NCBI RefSeq assembly: GCF_001625305.1
Contig: NW_017804342.1
Coordinates: 1,720,049 to 1,784,048 of the forward strand
Length of the DNA: 64,000 nucleotides
Source: Branchiostoma belcheri
Taxonomy: Eukaryota > Chordata > Leptocardii > Amphioxiformes > Branchiostomatidae
Direction of reading: 5' to 3'
Below, piece by piece: positions 22,916 through 37,437 of this stretch; positions within the stretch are counted from its first letter, which is position 1; the number at the start of each line of letters is the position of its first letter. The notes under the pieces were generated by a model, which was given only the letters and a program-made list of their open reading frames with translations, had not been told where the DNA came from and did no database searches. The position numbers and the translations under genes are program-made.

Positions 22916-25900
22916 TTTGTGGAGTGCATTTGGTGTAATACCGAGCTTGTTCAGTAGGCGGAGTCCCAGGTCAAGTTACTGTAACTAAATAACATGATAG
23001 TGGTAGCCGAGGCTGGTGCCATTATCAAGAAATGTAGACGAAAACTTCATGTCTTTGAAATAAATTAAACAACCATATATAAGTTCAAATTTCCAGCCGT
23101 CAATACACAAGATCTATGTTATTAATGATGTTGTTATCATGTTGCAGTTGAATTTAAAAAAAACGTATATTATTGATGCAGAAAAATACCCCGAATCGAC
23201 ATCGAAGTGATATTTTTATTTATTGATGACCTCATTTGCACAACATTGAACATTAACCAAACAGTAGAAGGAAAAACAATCATGGCGATTTTTAGATCTC
23301 CTAAATGTAGAGCAGTGTGATAAACAAATGAGCACGAGACTGGCATAAGAATTCAGAATATACCATATGTAAATATAACAGTTGGGCGCCGTGTGGCCCA
23401 GGCTCGCCGTCTGTGCTCTGACCTCACTTAATCAATAGACCTCTAAATGATTAACGGCCGTCTGCAGAAAACTGTGTACCACAGAGACCACCAGATTCGT
23501 GTATGTATGAGGCTGTCAGTTACTGCAGCTGTCAGTGATTGACGGCACATCGTCACACTACAAACCCCTGTAATCTATGGAACTGCGGGTTGGCAGTTTA
23601 CCATCCATAGCTTACAGTACTGACGTGATGACTGTACGAACCTCAGCACCCTCCCCAGTGCAGGTTTACTCGTGAATGTGGTTCCACCTTTTATGCAGCC
23701 CTGGCTGAGACATAGTAGGGACGCAGGTATGTTCGTGCTATACTTGATAAATAGTATGCTATTTGTCATAGTATAAATACGATGCTATTTGTTAAATAGA
23801 ATAGCAAGGATGCGCTTTAGTAACAACGACTGTAAGGCAATCCTCGTCCATAATGATAGAAATTACAGTTATGACCCGATGTGGAATGGATTACATGTGT
23901 TAAGATTAATGAATAGCATATTTTATTTGCTTGGTTGTGGCAAAGCTATATCTTTATGACCAAGACGTACATAATACATGGCAACATTCCATGATCTAGC
24001 TGCAAACCGTTTGGGTGAGAAACCTCAATGTTGTGAATATATATATGGTGAGGTTTGCATTCAACACAACTAATTCCTTTCATTTATTTGGTTTTCGAAG
24101 AAGATTTCTGTGTTATAATCATTTTTCTGAAAGCATGAAATACATTGTCTTGATAAGCTGTTGAGGTACATGGTGTTTCGGAAAAATCTATACTAATTAT
24201 GCTTACTTCATGCACATATGGCTTCTAGAGTAATGGCTGATAAAACCTATAGTCATATTGAAAAGGATTCGCTGGAGCAGAAGGGTTAAAACTTGAGAAT
24301 TGTGACCGTGTCTCTAATGTAAAATAAAGCACAAGTGCTGCTATGTCTGTAACATACATTTCAATAAACCCAATCCTAGAGTTTAAATGGCTTGACCTTA
24401 ACCCTTGTGGAACGACTGGTTTGAGAGATAAGATAAATGATGGCTGATGTTTTCTTTTATCTTTTAAATCACTGACGAAATAAATTATAGAGACAGATAA
24501 CGATGCGGATTGATAAAAAAACAGTCGACATCGAACGGCCTAAAACTGTTAAGGAATCAAATTGTTCGCCATGTAAAGGCAACCCCAGTTCCTGACCTTA
24601 ATCTACGGTTGACATTTTAGCGGGCAGCTAGGGTCCACAGCAAAATGTCTCATGCTAGCCAAATCACCGTTATTTTACCTTTTGCGAAAGTGAACCCCTT
24701 TGAAGAATTTATATCTAAGCCTGTATGATTTTTTTGTAACGTATCTAGGTCATAGTCTTTAGTAACTTCTGAATAATAAATGTGCGTTCAAATTGAATTC
24801 TAAACGGTCATGGGCTGTTACAGCTACTACCTACCGTTCCATGGAAATGGTAAAGAGACCACTAAGCAGAAAAGGATTTTAACGTATCTAGGTCAGGGTC
24901 ATTGGTGACTACCAAATAAGAAATACAGTCACGCTGCTCTGTCTGCACTTTAACGTGGGTTTAGTAAGTTTTATTTTGACCCCCTGTCGTCTCTGCGGCG
25001 CAAGTACTTTGTAATGCTTAAAAACCGTCATGGCAAAGCGAAACGAGAGCTTTCATACCACCCAGGACCTTTAGACAACGGATCGCGACAAGCAACCCAA
25101 AACACAGTGCTGAAGCTAAGCTTGACCCCAATTTTATCTTGTGGGTATAATTACTGCACAGCATATTGTCCTGCTAATGATAACATAGTGTAACTACAGA
25201 GATACATACTTTAGCCATCATTGGTAATTGTCTTTAGGGAGATAGCCTTTGAAGGATACTTAATTATTTAGAAAATGACCTACAAATTTTAATGACAGAC
25301 GTTGATGTGGAAAAAATATTGAAAATAGGTCTTATTGACACATAATGGTTGTGTAATTTTATATCATAGACACATTGGTAGTTTTAAAGATGTGGCTAAA
25401 ATTTAACATAATGAACATGTATCAAACGTGATAAATATGACAGCTACTGCAATCAGTAGTTTAGACAATGTTGTAATGAAGAATTCTGAATCTGCAAGTT
25501 TGACTGTACTATGTCTATTGTAAGTTATGATTAAAGACTTATGCTAAATATCAAGACCACAACTTGTTGGTCCAAATTAGTTAGGAGGATTGTTTATTTA
25601 GTAGTGAATCGTATTGATTCTGTATAATTATGCTTATTGGTAGTGTTTTCTATGTTTTTTTATTTGTATGGGTTCCCGAAGATTCGTATATTGGCACCAC
25701 TGGGTGTCAGCCTTGTGTATGATGCATACATCGTGTTGGCCACACCTCAAAAGTATACCATGTGAATCTGTAAAAAATAAGCAGATAAAAAATATGCCGA
25801 CAAGAACAACCAAAAAGGGACAGGTTAGTTACAAGATACCATCGCGTACTGCAATAATGGGTAGGAGCAATGACTCCTCCTGGCATTCACCCTGGCTTTT

Positions 25901-26607
25901 ATGGGGTTATAACAGCGCCTAAGGGAACTGGCATGGGCCGTGGAAGATTCACAGCACCAGAGCGCATATTTCTTATAACGTGCTATACAATTGCCTGTGA
26001 CTAACGTTTGTACGATGACTGCGCAGGAATACCAAGAACCTTAAAATACAAGTAACGTACCTTGACTTAAATTAGTTTAATTAAGCACAGTTATTAACAT
26101 GCGGGTATGGGATTCATGATGTAGACCTAATGGTGAAGCTGAGAAGTAGATATAGTTAATTTAAATTTACATCCCACTTGATCTCCAACTGTTTCTAGGT
26201 TACATACATTTAATTTTAATACCAATTTTAATAATTTGAATAAGATAAATTCAACTAAATGTTATGCTAGTACAATGAATTTACAAGTTAATACCACCTA
26301 CTGGAATATGATTCTTAAAAATCTAATAGTAATACAACCTGTTATTGCGTTTTTTTCCATTGTGATACAACACGAGAAGCATTTGCACGAGATGAAGGAA
26401 CGTGATCCGTCCGTAGCCATAGTAATAATGATTTAATTTGTTACGTTGATGGAGGTTAGACATCCAAGTAATGGGATACACTGGAAACATGCATTTACTC
26501 AAGGAACTGAATGGATTTTGATGAACTGTATGACAAATCAAGCAGGATCCACGATTGTCGTCAGTGACTAACGGAGTCTGTACTTGAATCTGCATTTTTC
26601 CAGAACC

Positions 26608-26728
26608 TTTTCAAATTTGTCTTTACCAAATTTGCCTTCACCAAATTTGCCTTCACCAAATTTGTCTTCACCAAATTTGTCTCTACCAAATCTGTCTTCA
26701 CAAAATTTGTCTTAAAAAATTTGTCTGT
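26608..26728 (+). repeat. 15-base minisatellite, about 8 units
   Basis: Units of the form accaaatttgtcttc repeat with point changes, so the same period-5 peptide appears in one frame. There is no start, splice or domain context, so it is non-coding tandem DNA. Confidence 0.75.
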
Positions 26729-27067
26729 GGATCTAACCTGTTCTGTATCTGAACACGGGCATCATCACGTACTAATGGCTTGAGGTAAGGCACGTAGAAG
26801 GCATTCCTCTGAACATGAAACTGGTTCAATCGTACGGAACGTAATAACTCAACCTCCCGGCCGACGTTAACGGCTACGGAACGACATGCTTCACCTTCAC
26901 TGGCATTGACAACCAAACATTTCAAGTTATGGGAGTAAAGGTCTTATATGTCATTCTATGAATAATATTACCTTGTATATTCAAACGTTAGAAGTATGAG
27001 CTGCCAATCAAAGTTTATGTGTTTGATCCGTTATTCGCTCAACATGTTTATGTCCTATTGTCATTAC

Positions 27068-27181
27068 GGTAGTAGTGGTAGTAGAAATACTATTAGCATT
27101 ACAGTATAGTAGTAGTAGTAATAGTAGTAGTAGAAGTAGTAGTAGTAGTAGTAATTGTGGCAGTGGTAGTAGTAGTAGCAT
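27068..27181 (+). repeat. Imperfect (TAG)n tract
   Basis: GTA/TAG trinucleotide repeats with interruptions. Confidence 0.8.
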
Positions 27182-27199
27182 TATATAGTTATGATTTCA

Positions 27200-27420
27200 T
27201 TTCATTTTTATTTATTTATACAGGGTTAGCATATCGCCATGTTGGCGCTTTTCATTGTTGTTGGCGCTTCTAACTTTTCCACAGTTCTTTAAACTCCCAT
27301 TTAATAACAATATAGATATTTTACAGGAATGAAATGAACAGAATGTAGCTAGCAAACTCCGTGCTGCCGGCAGGGCGCCAAAGAGCTAACACTGCAGGCG
27401 GTCCGAAATTAAATTACGAG
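27200..27420 (-). mobile_element. Possible LINE 3' end
   Basis: 'tttatttatttatacagggtta' opens the block, as at 43578, where it is joined to a reverse-transcriptase tail. No coding sequence is visible; boundaries are approximate. Confidence 0.3.
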
Positions 27421-30400
27421 ATCAGGGTTTAATGAGAGAATCATCGTGTGGTGTCCTTCGAAAACCAACTTTCTCTAAATAAATCAATGTTTTCATCTCA
27501 TGATTAACCAGTAACTATATTTACTGATTAATGAATGCCATAAATAGACTAAAGGTTAATCAGCTGTCTTCACTACAGTATTGATTTTGTAATCAACTCG
27601 TTTGTTCTGTCTTATGTTGTTACTCCGAGATTTCGCATTTATACAGATGTAAACTCTATAACGAACGATTTTGCGCATTTATCCTCCATACGTACTGCAA
27701 ATCTCGATGATCCTGTCCAGATTGACTATCGATTGGCGCTATTTCAATCAATTTAAATGCAAACCAGACTAGTCGAAGTTGTGACAAGGTTAGTTTTATT
27801 TTTTGTTTTGGAATAAAGTTTAATCCGCCCTTAAAATAATAAATTATGTTCCTACATCTATTATTATATCTAATTAATCATTATTTATTCATCTATATCT
27901 GATTAATCATTATTTTTTTCAAATTTCAATTGCAAAATAATAAAAGTGAAACATAATTCTACACACCACTGGTCGATTGGCATGATTTTAATTTTTTTAA
28001 GCTCATTTGATGAATAGAATCGTATTATAAATTTCAGAGCACGTTTGCTTGCCATGCAGGAGGTAGAATCTCACAACGAATGGTGCTTGTATCTTGTAGT
28101 GATATCAAAAATAAGGCACGGCCACCCAGTTGTAAGGAAACTCATTTGGAGGCGCGGAAACGTCCCAATGCCCTGAAGAAATAAGATAGGGCAATGGACG
28201 GATGGATGGGAGATGCTCCTAGGTAACCTCACGTTCTCACCCTTACTTTACTTTTATCACATTTTGGCTGAGGGTCATGAAGGATAAGACCTTTTGAAAC
28301 ACATTTCACAGCTCATGAACCATGGTTTAATGAATTACACTCTACAAAATAACAGTTAATATAGCGGTACTGTTATTTATGGTACTTTGGTACAAGGCTA
28401 TGTCATTCGTAACAATCTTACAATTGGTTGTTCATTAATAATGTACAATGTATCTCAACGGAGACTTGGGTCATAAGTGCATTTAGTACATGTACCCATC
28501 AGGCAGGTCTTAGAGTACGTATTAAGTCGGTGCCGTTACTGCCAAAAAGAACAATCTTGTCATTGCTGTCAATCAAGTTTTGATTTGCAAACATTTGGGC
28601 CAATTGAGGCAGTCATTCAATCATTCAATCACCCGTTTATATGTAAGCACACCAGGTACTGGTGCATTGCGTCCATATTTTTTCTGCCCGTTTTTTTTAA
28701 TTATTTTAGTCACATTCCTTTATCAATAATTTAAATTTTGATGAATACAAATATCCATTTTATACAATTGTATCCATCACCTTTCATTCTATAGTAACTT
28801 TCCTCCCAAAGCTACGATGGTCATTGTTCATTGCATTCAGAATGCAAAACGTATGACTTTATACAAGTATTCATTGATGGGGCTTTTATTTGAATTCTAC
28901 AGTTATGCTATGCATTGTTTTCAGGTAAAATTGACTTAAAAACTTGCGTTTGGTGACGTCGCAAACATTTCAAATGTTCAATTTACGTCTAGGTCAGGGG
29001 CTTCTAAAATGCCAGGAATATGGGCTGAGAAGCTTGCCTACCGTGAAATTGGTGCCATTTTTAAGCGACAGAGAAGGCGCCACGATGTCAATGTGCACAT
29101 TTCAATGACTGATTACATAATCTCAACATATAGAACGTGAGCTAGAGGAAAATTGACCGGCGCTGCAAAAAAGCGAATTTCAGAAAGCCATGACAAATCA
29201 CATTATTTGCAGGAGCAACATTACTTTGATGATATTGGAATGAGATTGGAGCATGTTTCCATTACCCTAAACAAAATGTGTCTTTTTGTTCAGGGAGGTA
29301 ATAGCAGAATACATTTGTGTTGTAATTTGTAACAGTGTATACACTTTTGTAGTTGCACCACCCTTTTGTCGTATTGGGATCAACAGGATTTAGAGAGAGG
29401 GGCGAATACAGAGAAGAGAAGAGAAAGAATAATTCTTTGTAAAAAAACATCATAGTTGAAGAATAAAGACATACCCGGTAACTGTTAATTCTTCTGTATA
29501 TTCCATATTTAGTGGTAATAATAATACGAATACAAGCTAGAACGTCTATTGCTACTTAAGCACCTTAGCCACTCATGTTGGTTTGTAGGTGTTATCATGC
29601 GTGTGTGATTGCCATACTAGTAAGCTAAAAGAAGGTTACAGTGGCGCATACATATACGATGCCCAAAACGATGCCCATAACAATTTCCTGCCAATAAAAC
29701 TTTATTGTCTCTTAGCTAAAACGGCGCGGCCAATTACTTAGTGATAGTTTATCTGCCTTGTTCCAGACAATAAGCATGGCCCCCTGTTTACGTAATTAGG
29801 CCTGTTAGGTGTAGAGATAGAATTGCTCGTGTAACCCCAGAGTCTATAATTACTAGACAAATTATGTAGTTAGCAGATGTTCTTGTCAAATAGATAAGGT
29901 AACGCCATGTGTTCCCTTAATCTAGGCCGTCATTTTTCTTTTAGATCGAGTAAGGAATGTTTCTTTTATGGAAAATGTTACGTTAATGTTTAGTTTTAAA
30001 ACTCATAAGCTCATATCAGGTATCCCGATAAACAAACTAGAAAACAATGTAAAGCTTAACTAATCCTGTTGCGTAATAACAAAATAGGATGAGTTTGCAT
30101 AAAAATCATTCAACAAATCCATTAAGCATATTTACTAGATAGCTAATCTTCTCAGCCATGGTGAAGGTGCATTCTGTCATAAAATTATCCCAGAAGCATT
30201 GAGACACATATATATGCTATTCACTTTATTATTTCGTGATTTCATCCCAACAGTTTTGGTCACCCCCCTCCCTATTTGTAGCTCGCTCTACATTAATCTA
30301 CTTTTGTTTGCTAATGTTGAGTCAAAAACAGGTCAGGTATATCGCATCTAGCACTCGCGAGCAGGTTTTCATTCACTCGAGAAGTTAGGGTTTAGAAATC

Positions 30401-31870
30401 GTGTCACGTCCAACTCGGATTTTGTTATTCCGGGAAAATATCGCCATTCCCTCTAGCTGAAGGCTGGTTCTTTGTCAACGATACAGCAAAGCACTCGCTG
30501 AATAATAAGAACAAATAAAAACCTTAGAAAACCATGGTTATCAACGAACAAATCTAACGTGTCAATATGTCTTTATAATTGGTGGGTGGGAAATCTGTCG
30601 AGGGAGTTGTAAAGATTATCTGCCTGCAAACCAGCTGGTTTCAAAATCGTAAATCGATTTGACGTTACACGTGGGAGGGCCTGGTAACATTATCAACTGC
30701 GATTGATACTTAAATGTGTTCACTTATTGCATGTAATCTGCGCTGAGCTTGCAAACTTTGATCAAGATTTATTGTTTAATTCCTTTCCTGTAATACACAA
30801 GCATCTATCGGGGAAATGATTTAGTGAGCGTAAAGTAATATACCAAGTCAGTGAAAAGTAATTTTTGGTTTCCAAATACGTTTTTTAATTTATGATATAT
30901 AAACATTACGGTTTATGTACATATGTATGAACTTGGGAACGACCGTATGGCGCTCCTGGCTTTGAGATTTAAAAAACTGGCGGCGAGTTATTGGCAATTT
31001 CTCTTACAGTGAAGTGTATGGGGCACCAACAAGGAAATGCTAACCCATGATTTCAGCTCGTCAAAGGTGTTCTGTTGTTTGAAATCTAGATATTTTTCAT
31101 GTCTAATGTGTGAACATCTAAGATGTTAATTCTTGAATTAAACATGGAATTAGTTGTGATTATATCGAGCAGTTTTGTTTGATGTACATATAGATATCTT
31201 CGAGATCTTGCCTGTTTATAACGCCCTTGTAAATATGTGCAGGAATACAAGGCCATGCAATTTCCATAAGCACGGCTTAATCAAACCATTCTTTTTGTGA
31301 CACATTCATCCGATTTAAATGCAATTTGTGTGGTATTTACGATAACCTATACGTTGATGCACTCGCAGAATTGCAACGTGTTCCTCGGCTTATCAACCTA
31401 TTTGTAGGCAATAAAAGCATGTATTTTTTTATTTCTCTTTTATCAATTTATCTTCGGTGTATATAACAGGGACGCTACCAATTGGTGTTGATGTATTAAA
31501 GTAGGGTTCCTTCCCTCTGTAGCACACCATTTAACTCACCATTCACGGTGCTTGGCGGCTTTATTTCATGTGCACATCTAACGTTGGAAGCGTACCTTGG
31601 GGTTTTACTAATGACCTCCTTGGTGATATTGAGTTATGGTAATCCATGTGACTAGGAATGATATATTCCTGAATTTGTAAATGTTTTATAGTCGATTTGT
31701 TCCTTTCGCAATTTGCAGTTGGCAATTTTACAGAGCAAATCCAGGAGGGCGTTTTAATGGTGTGTTGGCAATCTAATAGCTGCAGAAACCTCGCTCTGCA
31801 TCACTAGGACTTCACAGGCGACCGCTTTTGTTGTTTACACAGTTCGGATGTGACTGACTCTATCAAAGCT

Positions 31871-34800
31871 ATGGACACGCCAGTGCTGAGGGTGGCTGTC
31901 TTTGAGGTAAGAGGTACATTTTGTAAGTAAAACCTATATTTTGTAGCATCCTGGTTTACAACACATTTGTAGAATATTACACGAGTATGATGATGCAGCC
32001 ATCCGTGTATTTGATTGGCAAATAAGGCAGTATTGCCAGTTGTAACGGCCGAAGGCAGTTAATGAAATTTCCAGGCAGAATTTCTGGATGAGGAAATCTG
32101 CCTGATAGCATTTACTCTTTATCTTTATCTGATATCATTTAATCTTTATATCACTTTCCTTTTACATCTGAAGCTCAGAAAATCATCTTGAAAACAGTTA
32201 TACAGCAATGAAATCGCTCTAAATGTCTTTCAAGTAGCGTAAAATATAATATACATGTGATATAAAATGGATTTCTGCCAAGGCATCTGTACATTCGCAT
32301 GCTTGTACTTTTTCTTAAACCATGAGGGCCAGAAGAAATTAACCAGGCCTTTCTGTCGTATTTAGAGGTCCCCATTTATAGTCAAGCGAGTGAGTCCGGA
32401 CGGGTTCCAGTGGAGTGGGTTCTGTGTGGATCTGCTGAATGATCTGTCATCCGTGGTAGACTTCCGGTATGAACTGTACGAAAGCCCGGACAACATTGCA
32501 GGAAATAAACTTCCTGACGGCAACTGGACGGGAGTTATTGGTCAGCTTGTTAATAAGGTATATTTTCTAAATTGCATATATATAGGCCGTATTAATTTAT
32601 AATCCACATTTCTATTTTTACACATCATCATTTAATGACAAATCCCTACCCGTTGTCTCAGCACGTCGTTTATTCTACCACTGAGACTCAAATATGTTGT
32701 TTTTGGTGTTACAGTAAGGGTTATTTTTGGAACCGTTTGAATGGCCATTATGTACCATTTTTGTACAAAAAACGTAATATCTAATTGAAAAAAAATCTTT
32801 TGTGTGATTGTAATTTCCCACCTGTTATGACATTTGTGCCAAACAGCCCACACCAGATGCACTCAGTTTTTGTTGCCACCACAAACTACAGGAATGTAAA
32901 GAAAATATTTTCATTATATTTTAATTTGTATAATCTGAAAGTATTTGTTGTTTATTCTAGAAGGCTGACCTGGCCGTTTCCGCCCTGACAATTACGTCAC
33001 TGAGGGAAAAGGTTGTTGACTTCACCAAACCTTTTATGGAGTATGGAAACGTACTCGTCATGCGCAGACCGTCACAGGAGGATAGGCACATCCTGGCGTT
33101 TACCCATCCTTTCCATTGGCAGGTGACAAACAATCTTTGTGTGTAACATACATACATACATACATACATACATACGTAACATACATACATACAGATAAGG
33201 ATAGCCTATTTAACTGAGCAGCGAGTAAGTGTATCTTCAAATTGCACAGACATTCATTCAAATCCCTAGCTGTAAAACATATAAAGAGTCCAATTCCTTA
33301 CATGATCAAATTGTTTAAGGATGAAAGTCTGTAATTGTATAGCTAGCTGCTGATTGTGGAGTTTATTGCTTGATTCTTTTTTTTTTCAACTTTTTAGTAT
33401 GTGTTTTTAGGGTCAAAGTATAATTTAGAAAAATGGTTGTATGACGAGCCTATAATAAGCCTTTGGCCTGCCTTGTCTTTCAGACACGTATATGTGATGG
33501 ATTAAGAGATCAATCAATGAGAAATTCTACTTTTAACATAAGGGCTAAAGAAACGCATTAGAGATCAGGTGCTCCTCCCGTTCCCAGGTCTGGTTGTGTA
33601 TCGTTACCTGCATGTTCACGGTCGGGATCCTGCTGTTCCTGACCAGCAGACTGCGGCTGAAGATGAACGCCGGGGACAGACATGCCGATAACGACAGGGC
33701 CTTTAACTTGAGAAACAGCCTCTGGTTTGTCTACTGGTCCATGATGCGGAAAGGTAATCAAATGCTAATATGTTATGAAGAAAAAGCTTCGAGGACAATA
33801 GGTTTATCACAAAGATGCGTCAATATATCTTTCTGTATGGCCTTGACTGGGTCCCTGTTACACATACAGATCCTTCCTCCGAACATCAGCCGACCAGGGT
33901 TGGCTGGTGTTTAGAGCAGTCTGAATAAATTTAGGACACGCCAAGCTTTCTATACATGTTAAATCGAATCTAATTTAAGTTAAATTTGAGTCAAATTTGT
34001 ACTGCCAACGTCACTCTGACCTACTTGGATTTTATGTGCTCATGACCGTATTACTGCTCGAATAAAATCAAATGCTGTAATTTTGGACTAAATAATAGTA
34101 GTGAATGTAATTACCAAACTTCATGTTATTTAGTTACTTATTTACTACCATTACCATAAGTCTTTAGGTGTTTTAAAGTAAATATTACCCTAAGTTACTG
34201 GCATTTATTGCCATTGATAAAGCCACTTTTCATATATTGCGGGGTTCTTCGATTAGTCAATACTCTCGTATGCGTAACAGAGGATTTTTGTACTCTACAA
34301 TTCAAAAGGAGGAGAGCCACCACCCCGGTCTCTGTCCACGCGGATCATGGCCGGGTTCTGGTGGCTGTTCGTGCTGATTGTCGTGTCCACTTACACCGCC
34401 AACCTCACGGCCTTCCTCACCGTCAAACGCCTCAAACACCCCGTCACGTCTCTGGATGACCTCGCCTCGCAAACCAAAGTAAAGTACGGCATCGTCAACC
34501 ACGGGTCGCTGTACGATTTCTTCAAAGCGCAAGAGAGTGAGTATCTTACACATTTATTCTCGAAAACGAAGCCAGGTCACGATAAGGGGGGTTTAAAATC
34601 ATCTTTATTACAATGTATATACATGCAAGACTAAGGGTTGCTTGGGAAAAGCGTAAGTCAGGCTAAATAAATCAGGCTAAATAAACTTACAAATAAAATG
34701 TATTTTATTACCTGAGAGTAAAATTTGTAAAGTCCATCCCTATATGAATAAAGGAGGATCTGTTCCATGGAAGAAGAATAAGGAAAAACTAGCACAGGTA

Positions 34801-37426
34801 TGTGTAAACGATAAAATAGGCGCAAGCTACATATACTGGCGTCTTACTGAATTTTACTTTTCTCTCCTTAGGCACAAGTTCTATCTATGAAAGACTTTGG
34901 TACGGCATGAAGGCAAACCCTCAGGAAAGCTTTGTCAGTAACCTTCACGAGGGGATGGACAGAGCGAGACAGGGAGGATATGCCTTCATAACAGATGGCA
35001 CGTATTTCGTGTACGAGGTAATTCCATTAGCAATGCATGTGGCATAACATGCTTTATAAAAAAAAGGTTGTGACATATACAAAAAGGTTGCCATAAGATT
35101 TTATGTTGCAACGTTATAGCAAAAGTTCTACAGAACCGGCATCATTGAGGATTTCTTTGTTTTTGTCTTGTTTCATTTTTTTTCAAATTAGATTTAAATA
35201 AACTTACAATTGAGCTGTTTATCATGAACGATATCTTTGGCAGTGTTTATTTTGATGTTCATAAAATATTTGCATAAGAAGCTATTACATGTAAATAGCA
35301 ATAAAAGTAGTTGATTGGGATACCTTGTGGTGTTTTAGCAGATTCTTTGTCTGTACCAGATGAAAGTCTTGAGTTCAAATTTATCCAAATAGAGTAATTA
35401 ACCAAAGTAGACTGACTCTCCTGGCCAATTTTTTCCTCAATTTTTTTAATCAAATACCACGATCCATATCACCTTAGGAAGGCCTGGTTAAAGCTAGTGG
35501 GTGCTATTATCCAATAAATCCCCCCCCCCTACTTGTTCATAGTTTTTGAATGACCGTTTAAACTTTGAACCGTTTGAATGACCGTTCAAAGATTGTGCAC
35601 AGGATGGTGGTATGTAAACTAAATGCAGTTTTTGTTCTCACACTGATAGGCAATGAAAGACCCTGAATGCCGGTTGAGCATGGTTGGAGCACCGTTCGTC
35701 TATGGCGGCTATGGGATTGCAACAAGGAACCACAGTCACTGGACAGAGAAACTCACTGTCGGGTAAGATGAGCGGCTCAATAAAAATGATTCTCATGATT
35801 GCCCTGACTGCAATACACCCCCGCACTGACATGTTTAAAAGAACCTGGATATAGGGATTTTCTTCTCATACAACTTGTACTGTATCTCACCTGCTTAGTA
35901 CGTTTCGGTGTCTATCAGAGCTTCTGACTGGAGTTCTTCTTTTCGTCGCTATATGTAGCGATGTAGGTGGTGCTTTTGCGGAGAGAACAATCCCAAACGT
36001 GACTAGTTTTATACCCCCCCCCCTCGTCTGGGTTTACCACTGGGGTGTCCATCATCTATTCATTGCCATTCTTCTCTTATTGAAATGCAAGATAATGGGT
36101 GGAAAATAATTACAGTCACACAACATTTTATACTTATTATATTTCTTCTTTTTTTTTATTTTGGTGAAAAAACGTTACATAATGCCCCCTTGAGATATAA
36201 GTGGCCCTGATTATATAGATCATGATCTTTCCCATTTTGCAGCATCTTACAGTTGCGAGAGTTGGGCAGAATCAACACGCTGAGGGACCGATGGTGGCCA
36301 AAGTCAGAATGTTCCCTAGATGGGTCTAATCCCAGGCCCAATGCCAGCGGTCTAACATTAGCTGACCTGAAGGTACATTTCTTTACAAACATGAAGCCTT
36401 TTAACCAGAACTCTAAAAAAACACTTTAACTGTAGTTACTCTTAGAAACTTCCCTTGAATACAAAGACTCTAAGTCTGTTAAAAGACTTGTAATCGATAT
36501 GGTTGCTTACGTAAATTCTGAAAAGACTACAATGAGAAAATAATTTTAGAGCTACCAGCACAGGCAATATTTTTATGCTAACGCTTGGTTTTATTGATCT
36601 CTATGAGTTTTGATCAGATTACATTAAACAGAAGACGGAGTTCGCTATTTTTTCCGAAAAATGGTAACATCTACATGTGTATAATGTACCTGTTTCTTGC
36701 GATGTTCCAACAGGGAGTGTTTTACCTGTTGTTCTGTGGTCTGATGCTCGGAGTTGTCGTTGCTCTTTGTGAAATCTACTGGCAGAAAACACATCACGCC
36801 AAGGAGGTAAGCAGCCTTACGGCGAGTTTATTGCGCCTTTCTGGAATCATTAGAATCAATAACCTGGTATTCGTCAGATCTTGTTATTAAGTTTTCACTA
36901 CTAAAACTTTGATTTATCAGTGCTATATGGCTAAATGTCATATTCACTAGAATTACTGATTACTTGCAACATTTGTGGCAAGATGATATTTTCGTTAGGG
37001 TTGTTGTATTACAATCTGAAGACAAAACCAGCAGGACACTGCATGTTACTCTATAACTAGTCTTTATTTTACTCTGTCACTGTTTGTAAGTTAACTTTTC
37101 TCTGTTTTCTCTAACTTATAAAAGTTAAAGTGATCCTTTGTTACATGTTTAAACTTTAAAAGTTTGAGCTTTTGATACATACAGAGAATTATCTCACCCA
37201 GAGCTTTCGACCAGTCACTGTGATTTTCCTCAGTAAACTGACCCTGTTACATGTTTTATTGTATATGCTTGTTTTACAGAGTCAACACACCATGCCTATG
37301 GACGAAGGCCATGAGTGCACAGACCATGCCTTATTAAGGGAGTGTATACGAAGGGTCGAACTTGGTGAGATTCGCGTCGTCTTTCAGAAGATCGAGTCAA
37401 CGAACAACAAAGACGGGAATCCGTGA
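31871..37426 (+). CDS. Ionotropic glutamate receptor B, lacking the amino-terminal domain
   Basis: Ten exons: 31871-31906, 32366-32557, 32961-33122, 33588-33753, 34309-34536, 34872-35017, 35650-35762, 36243-36372, 36714-36806, 37280-37426. The total is 470 codons plus TGA. Exon phases are identical to receptor A throughout, and lengths match except for exons 1, 9 and 10. Domain order is S1, M1, pore loop, M3 gate ([13 protein letters not shown]), S2, M4 ([13 protein letters not shown]), then a tail ending [11 protein letters not shown]. The ligand-carboxylate Arg is conserved in T-I-T-S-L-R-E-K. R184-K185 occupy the Q/R site and next position. Pore exons 4 and 5 are almost identical to those of A in DNA, the rest is diverged. 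The protein starts [12 protein letters not shown] without a signal peptide; an AG at 31841-31842 leaves room for an unseen upstream exon. Likely a partner or paralogue of A in a tetrameric channel. Confidence 0.9.
32060..32232 (-). mobile_element. MITE family 1, partial copy (intron 1 of receptor B)
   Basis: On the minus strand it has 'tttagagcgatttca' near one end and 'gatttcctcatccaga' near the other, both shared with the copy at 8695. It is a shortened copy in reverse orientation. Confidence 0.4.
33147..33192 (+). repeat. (ACAT)n microsatellite
   Basis: Tetranucleotide repeat interrupted once by CGTA, just 3' of exon 3 of receptor B. Confidence 0.9.
33850..34020 (+). mobile_element. MITE family 2 remnant (intron 4 of receptor B)
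   Basis: 'ttacacatacagatccttcctccgaacatcagccgacc' resembles the left part of the copies at 9536 and 61440. The right end is not defined. Confidence 0.35.
37172..37252 (+). mobile_element. Foldback element arm (intron 9 of receptor B)
   Basis: 'cccagagctttcgaccagtcac' and 'ttcctcagtaaactgaccc' match one arm of the inverted-repeat element at 55271-55480. Only one arm is visible. Confidence 0.45.
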
Positions 37427-37431
37427 AAGAC

Positions 37432-37437
37432 AATAAA
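37432..37437 (+). terminator. Poly(A) signal very close to the receptor B stop
   Basis: AATAAA begins 6 bases after the TGA of receptor B. If used, the 3' untranslated region would be about 20-40 bases. No other strong signal was noted nearby. Confidence 0.35.

Larger units (their letters stand above)
20037..31870. other. Gene-poor spacer between receptors A and B
   Basis: Nearly 12 kb with no supported exon. It contains a MITE (21694), a LINE C-terminal remnant (22340-22915), a 15-base tandem repeat (26608), a TAG-rich tract (27068) and a probable LINE end (27200). I searched for signal-peptide exons that could serve receptor B and found none that fit the splice phase. AATAAA near 20952 is distant from the receptor A stop. 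Confidence 0.5.
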
